Positions 6,200 to 6,933 of a DNA stretch of 6,933 bases are shown piece after piece. Made by a program: the position numbers and the translations under genes. Below the pieces are notes generated by a model. The model was not told the DNA's origin and did not search any database. It saw nothing but the letters and a program-made list of their open reading frames with translations. Origin of the DNA: Candidatus Dadabacteria bacterium (GTDB lineage: Bacteria; Desulfobacterota_D; UBA1144; Nemesobacterales; UBA2774); the NCBI GenBank assembly GCA_020054175.1, contig JAGVLR010000148.1:1-6933 (forward strand). The letters run 5' to 3'. Numbering within the stretch: the first letter of the stretch is position 1; each line of letters opens with the position of its first letter.

Positions 6200-6213
6200 A
6201 TAGTGTACACTAT
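6200..6213. promoter_or_regulatory. Perfect 14-bp palindrome, candidate vapBC operator
   Basis: ATAGTGTACACTAT is an exact palindrome centred about 31 bases upstream of the proposed vapB GTG, in the region divergent to the apgM-like gene. Its minus-strand end overlaps TATAAC (6202-6197), a -10-like hexamer for vapBC, though I see no good -35. Ribbon-helix-helix antitoxins bind palindromic operators over their own promoter, so this is the most likely autoregulatory site. Two copies of CGTGT (6194-6198 and 6217-6221) flank it as a direct repeat. Confidence 0.5.
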
Positions 6214-6255
6214 TCTCGTGTAGCTTAAAACAGCCATTTTTACATAGTTCATTTC

Positions 6256-6283
6256 TTGATTCTTCCCTAAAAGCATTTAACAT
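6256..6283 (+). promoter_or_regulatory. Possible promoter of the apgM-like gene
   Basis: TTGATT (6256-6261) and TAACAT (6278-6283) are reasonable -35 and -10 hexamers with 16-base spacing. The ATG follows nine bases later, so the transcript would have almost no leader. No Shine-Dalgarno is visible before the ATG. Confidence 0.35.
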
Positions 6284-6292
6284 CTTACTCTC

Positions 6293-6933
6293 ATGAAATA
6301 CGTGATACTCCAGGGCGACGGCATGCCCGACCACCCGCTACCTCAGCTCGGCGGAAAAACCCCGCTCGAATTCGCAAGAACTCCTAATTTAGACAGGATA
6401 GCCAGGTGCGCGACAACGTTCGGCATGGTGAAGACCATACCCGACCCGCTCCCCCCGGGAAGCGACGTCGGTAACCTCACAGTGCTCGGGTACGACCCGA
6501 TGGTTTACTACACCGGGAGGTCCCCTCTCGAAGCGGCGAGCATAGGCGTCCCGCTCGGCGAGAAGGACGTTACGCTGAGATGTAACCTCGTTACGCTAGC
6601 CCAAAACGGCGGCGAGACGATTATGGAAGACTACAGCGCCGGGCACATAACGACCGAAGAGGCGCGCGAGATAATACTCGACCTCAAAAAGGAGTTGGAA
6701 GAGGAAAATTTCACGTTCCATCCCGGCGTCAGCTACAGGCACCTTCTTGTCTGGTCGGGTGGCAACAAGGATATTCACACGACCCCCCCTCACGACATAT
6801 CGGGAAAAGCGGTCGGGGCCTATATACCTACAGGCGCGGGGACGGAAATCCTGAATCGAATGATCGAAAAATCGAGGGAAATTCTGAAAGATCACCCCGT
6901 CAATAAAAAGAGGCTGGCCGAGGGGAAGAACCC
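6293..6933 (+). CDS. apgM: Cofactor-independent phosphoglycerate mutase-like enzyme (ApgM type, or proposed homoserine kinase), 5' part
   Basis: The first 213 codons are present and the frame runs off the window. The protein belongs to the alkaline-phosphatase superfamily branch of archaeal-type 2,3-bisphosphoglycerate-independent phosphoglycerate mutases. It opens with MKYVILQGDGMPD, where Asp9 is a metal ligand. The predicted metal-bound nucleophile is Ser57 in PPGSDVGNLTVLGYDP. Further family blocks are YYTGRSPLEAASIGV (72-86), RCNLVTL (96-102), MEDYSAGHI (111-119) and PGVSYRHLLVW (144-154). Bacterial proteins of this subgroup are annotated either as phosphoglycerate mutase, converting 3- to 2-phosphoglycerate, or as a proposed homoserine kinase replacing ThrB. 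Sequence alone does not settle this. The ATG fits the conserved N-terminus. The gene diverges from vapBC. Confidence 0.88.
   Translation, partial: MKYVILQGDGMPDHPLPQLGGKTPLEFARTPNLDRIARCATTFGMVKTIPDPLPPGSDVGNLTVLGYDPMVYYTGRSPLEAASIGVPLGEKDVTLRCNLVTLAQNGGETIMEDYSAGHITTEEAREIILDLKKELEEENFTFHPGVSYRHLLVWSGGNKDIHTTPPHDISGKAVGAYIPTGAGTEILNRMIEKSREILKDHPVNKKRLAEGKN

Noticed and set aside
6596..6895. A 99-codon minus-strand open frame inside the apgM-like gene
   Set aside because: The plus-strand frame carries clear family motifs (MEDYSAGHI, PGVSYRHLLVW) through the same bases, so the minus frame is a shadow.

Overview
The window is a compact piece of a bacterial chromosome, most likely from a Gram-negative lineage near the Deltaproteobacteria (Desulfobacterota and relatives) or an uncultured group with similar gene order. 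This placement is inference. It rests on the aroA-cmk-rpsA order, on sppA directly after rpsA, on the cofactor-independent phosphoglycerate-mutase-like gene at the right edge, and on codon use rich in AGG (Arg) and ATA (Ile) in moderately GC-rich DNA. Gene density is high and no gene-free stretch exceeds about 120 bases.

Left part (1-2727): the 3' end of aroA (shikimate pathway), cmk (CMP/dCMP kinase) and rpsA (ribosomal protein S1 with six S1 domains). This is a classic conserved neighbourhood joining aromatic amino acid synthesis, nucleotide supply and translation. Middle part (2728-4520): three tightly packed genes follow rpsA. They are an SppA-type membrane serine/lysine peptidase (TTG start two bases after the rpsA stop), a HIT-family nucleotide-binding protein (one base after sppA), and a small two-helix LapA-domain membrane protein (ATGA overlap with the HIT gene). 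After a 64-base gap comes lipA (lipoyl synthase, 4585-5508), without a lipB in view.

Right part (5509-6933): a vapBC-type toxin-antitoxin pair lies on the minus strand in visibly more A+T-rich DNA, convergent to lipA. It consists of a ribbon-helix-helix-like antitoxin and a PIN-domain ribonuclease toxin overlapping by 11 bases. A perfect 14-bp palindrome just upstream of the antitoxin is a good candidate autoregulatory operator. Divergent from it, and running off the window, is an apgM-like gene whose bacterial relatives are annotated either as phosphoglycerate mutase or as a proposed alternative homoserine kinase.

Most of the window is housekeeping. The points most worth a second look are the vapBC cassette with its palindrome, the functional ambiguity of the right-edge enzyme, and a recurrent arrangement in which genes without a Shine-Dalgarno sequence (HIT, lipA, apgM) have a -10-like hexamer only 7-9 bases before the ATG, hinting at leaderless transcripts. 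I saw no RNA gene, CRISPR array, insertion sequence or clear intrinsic terminator, and nothing that amounts to a clearly new multi-gene system.
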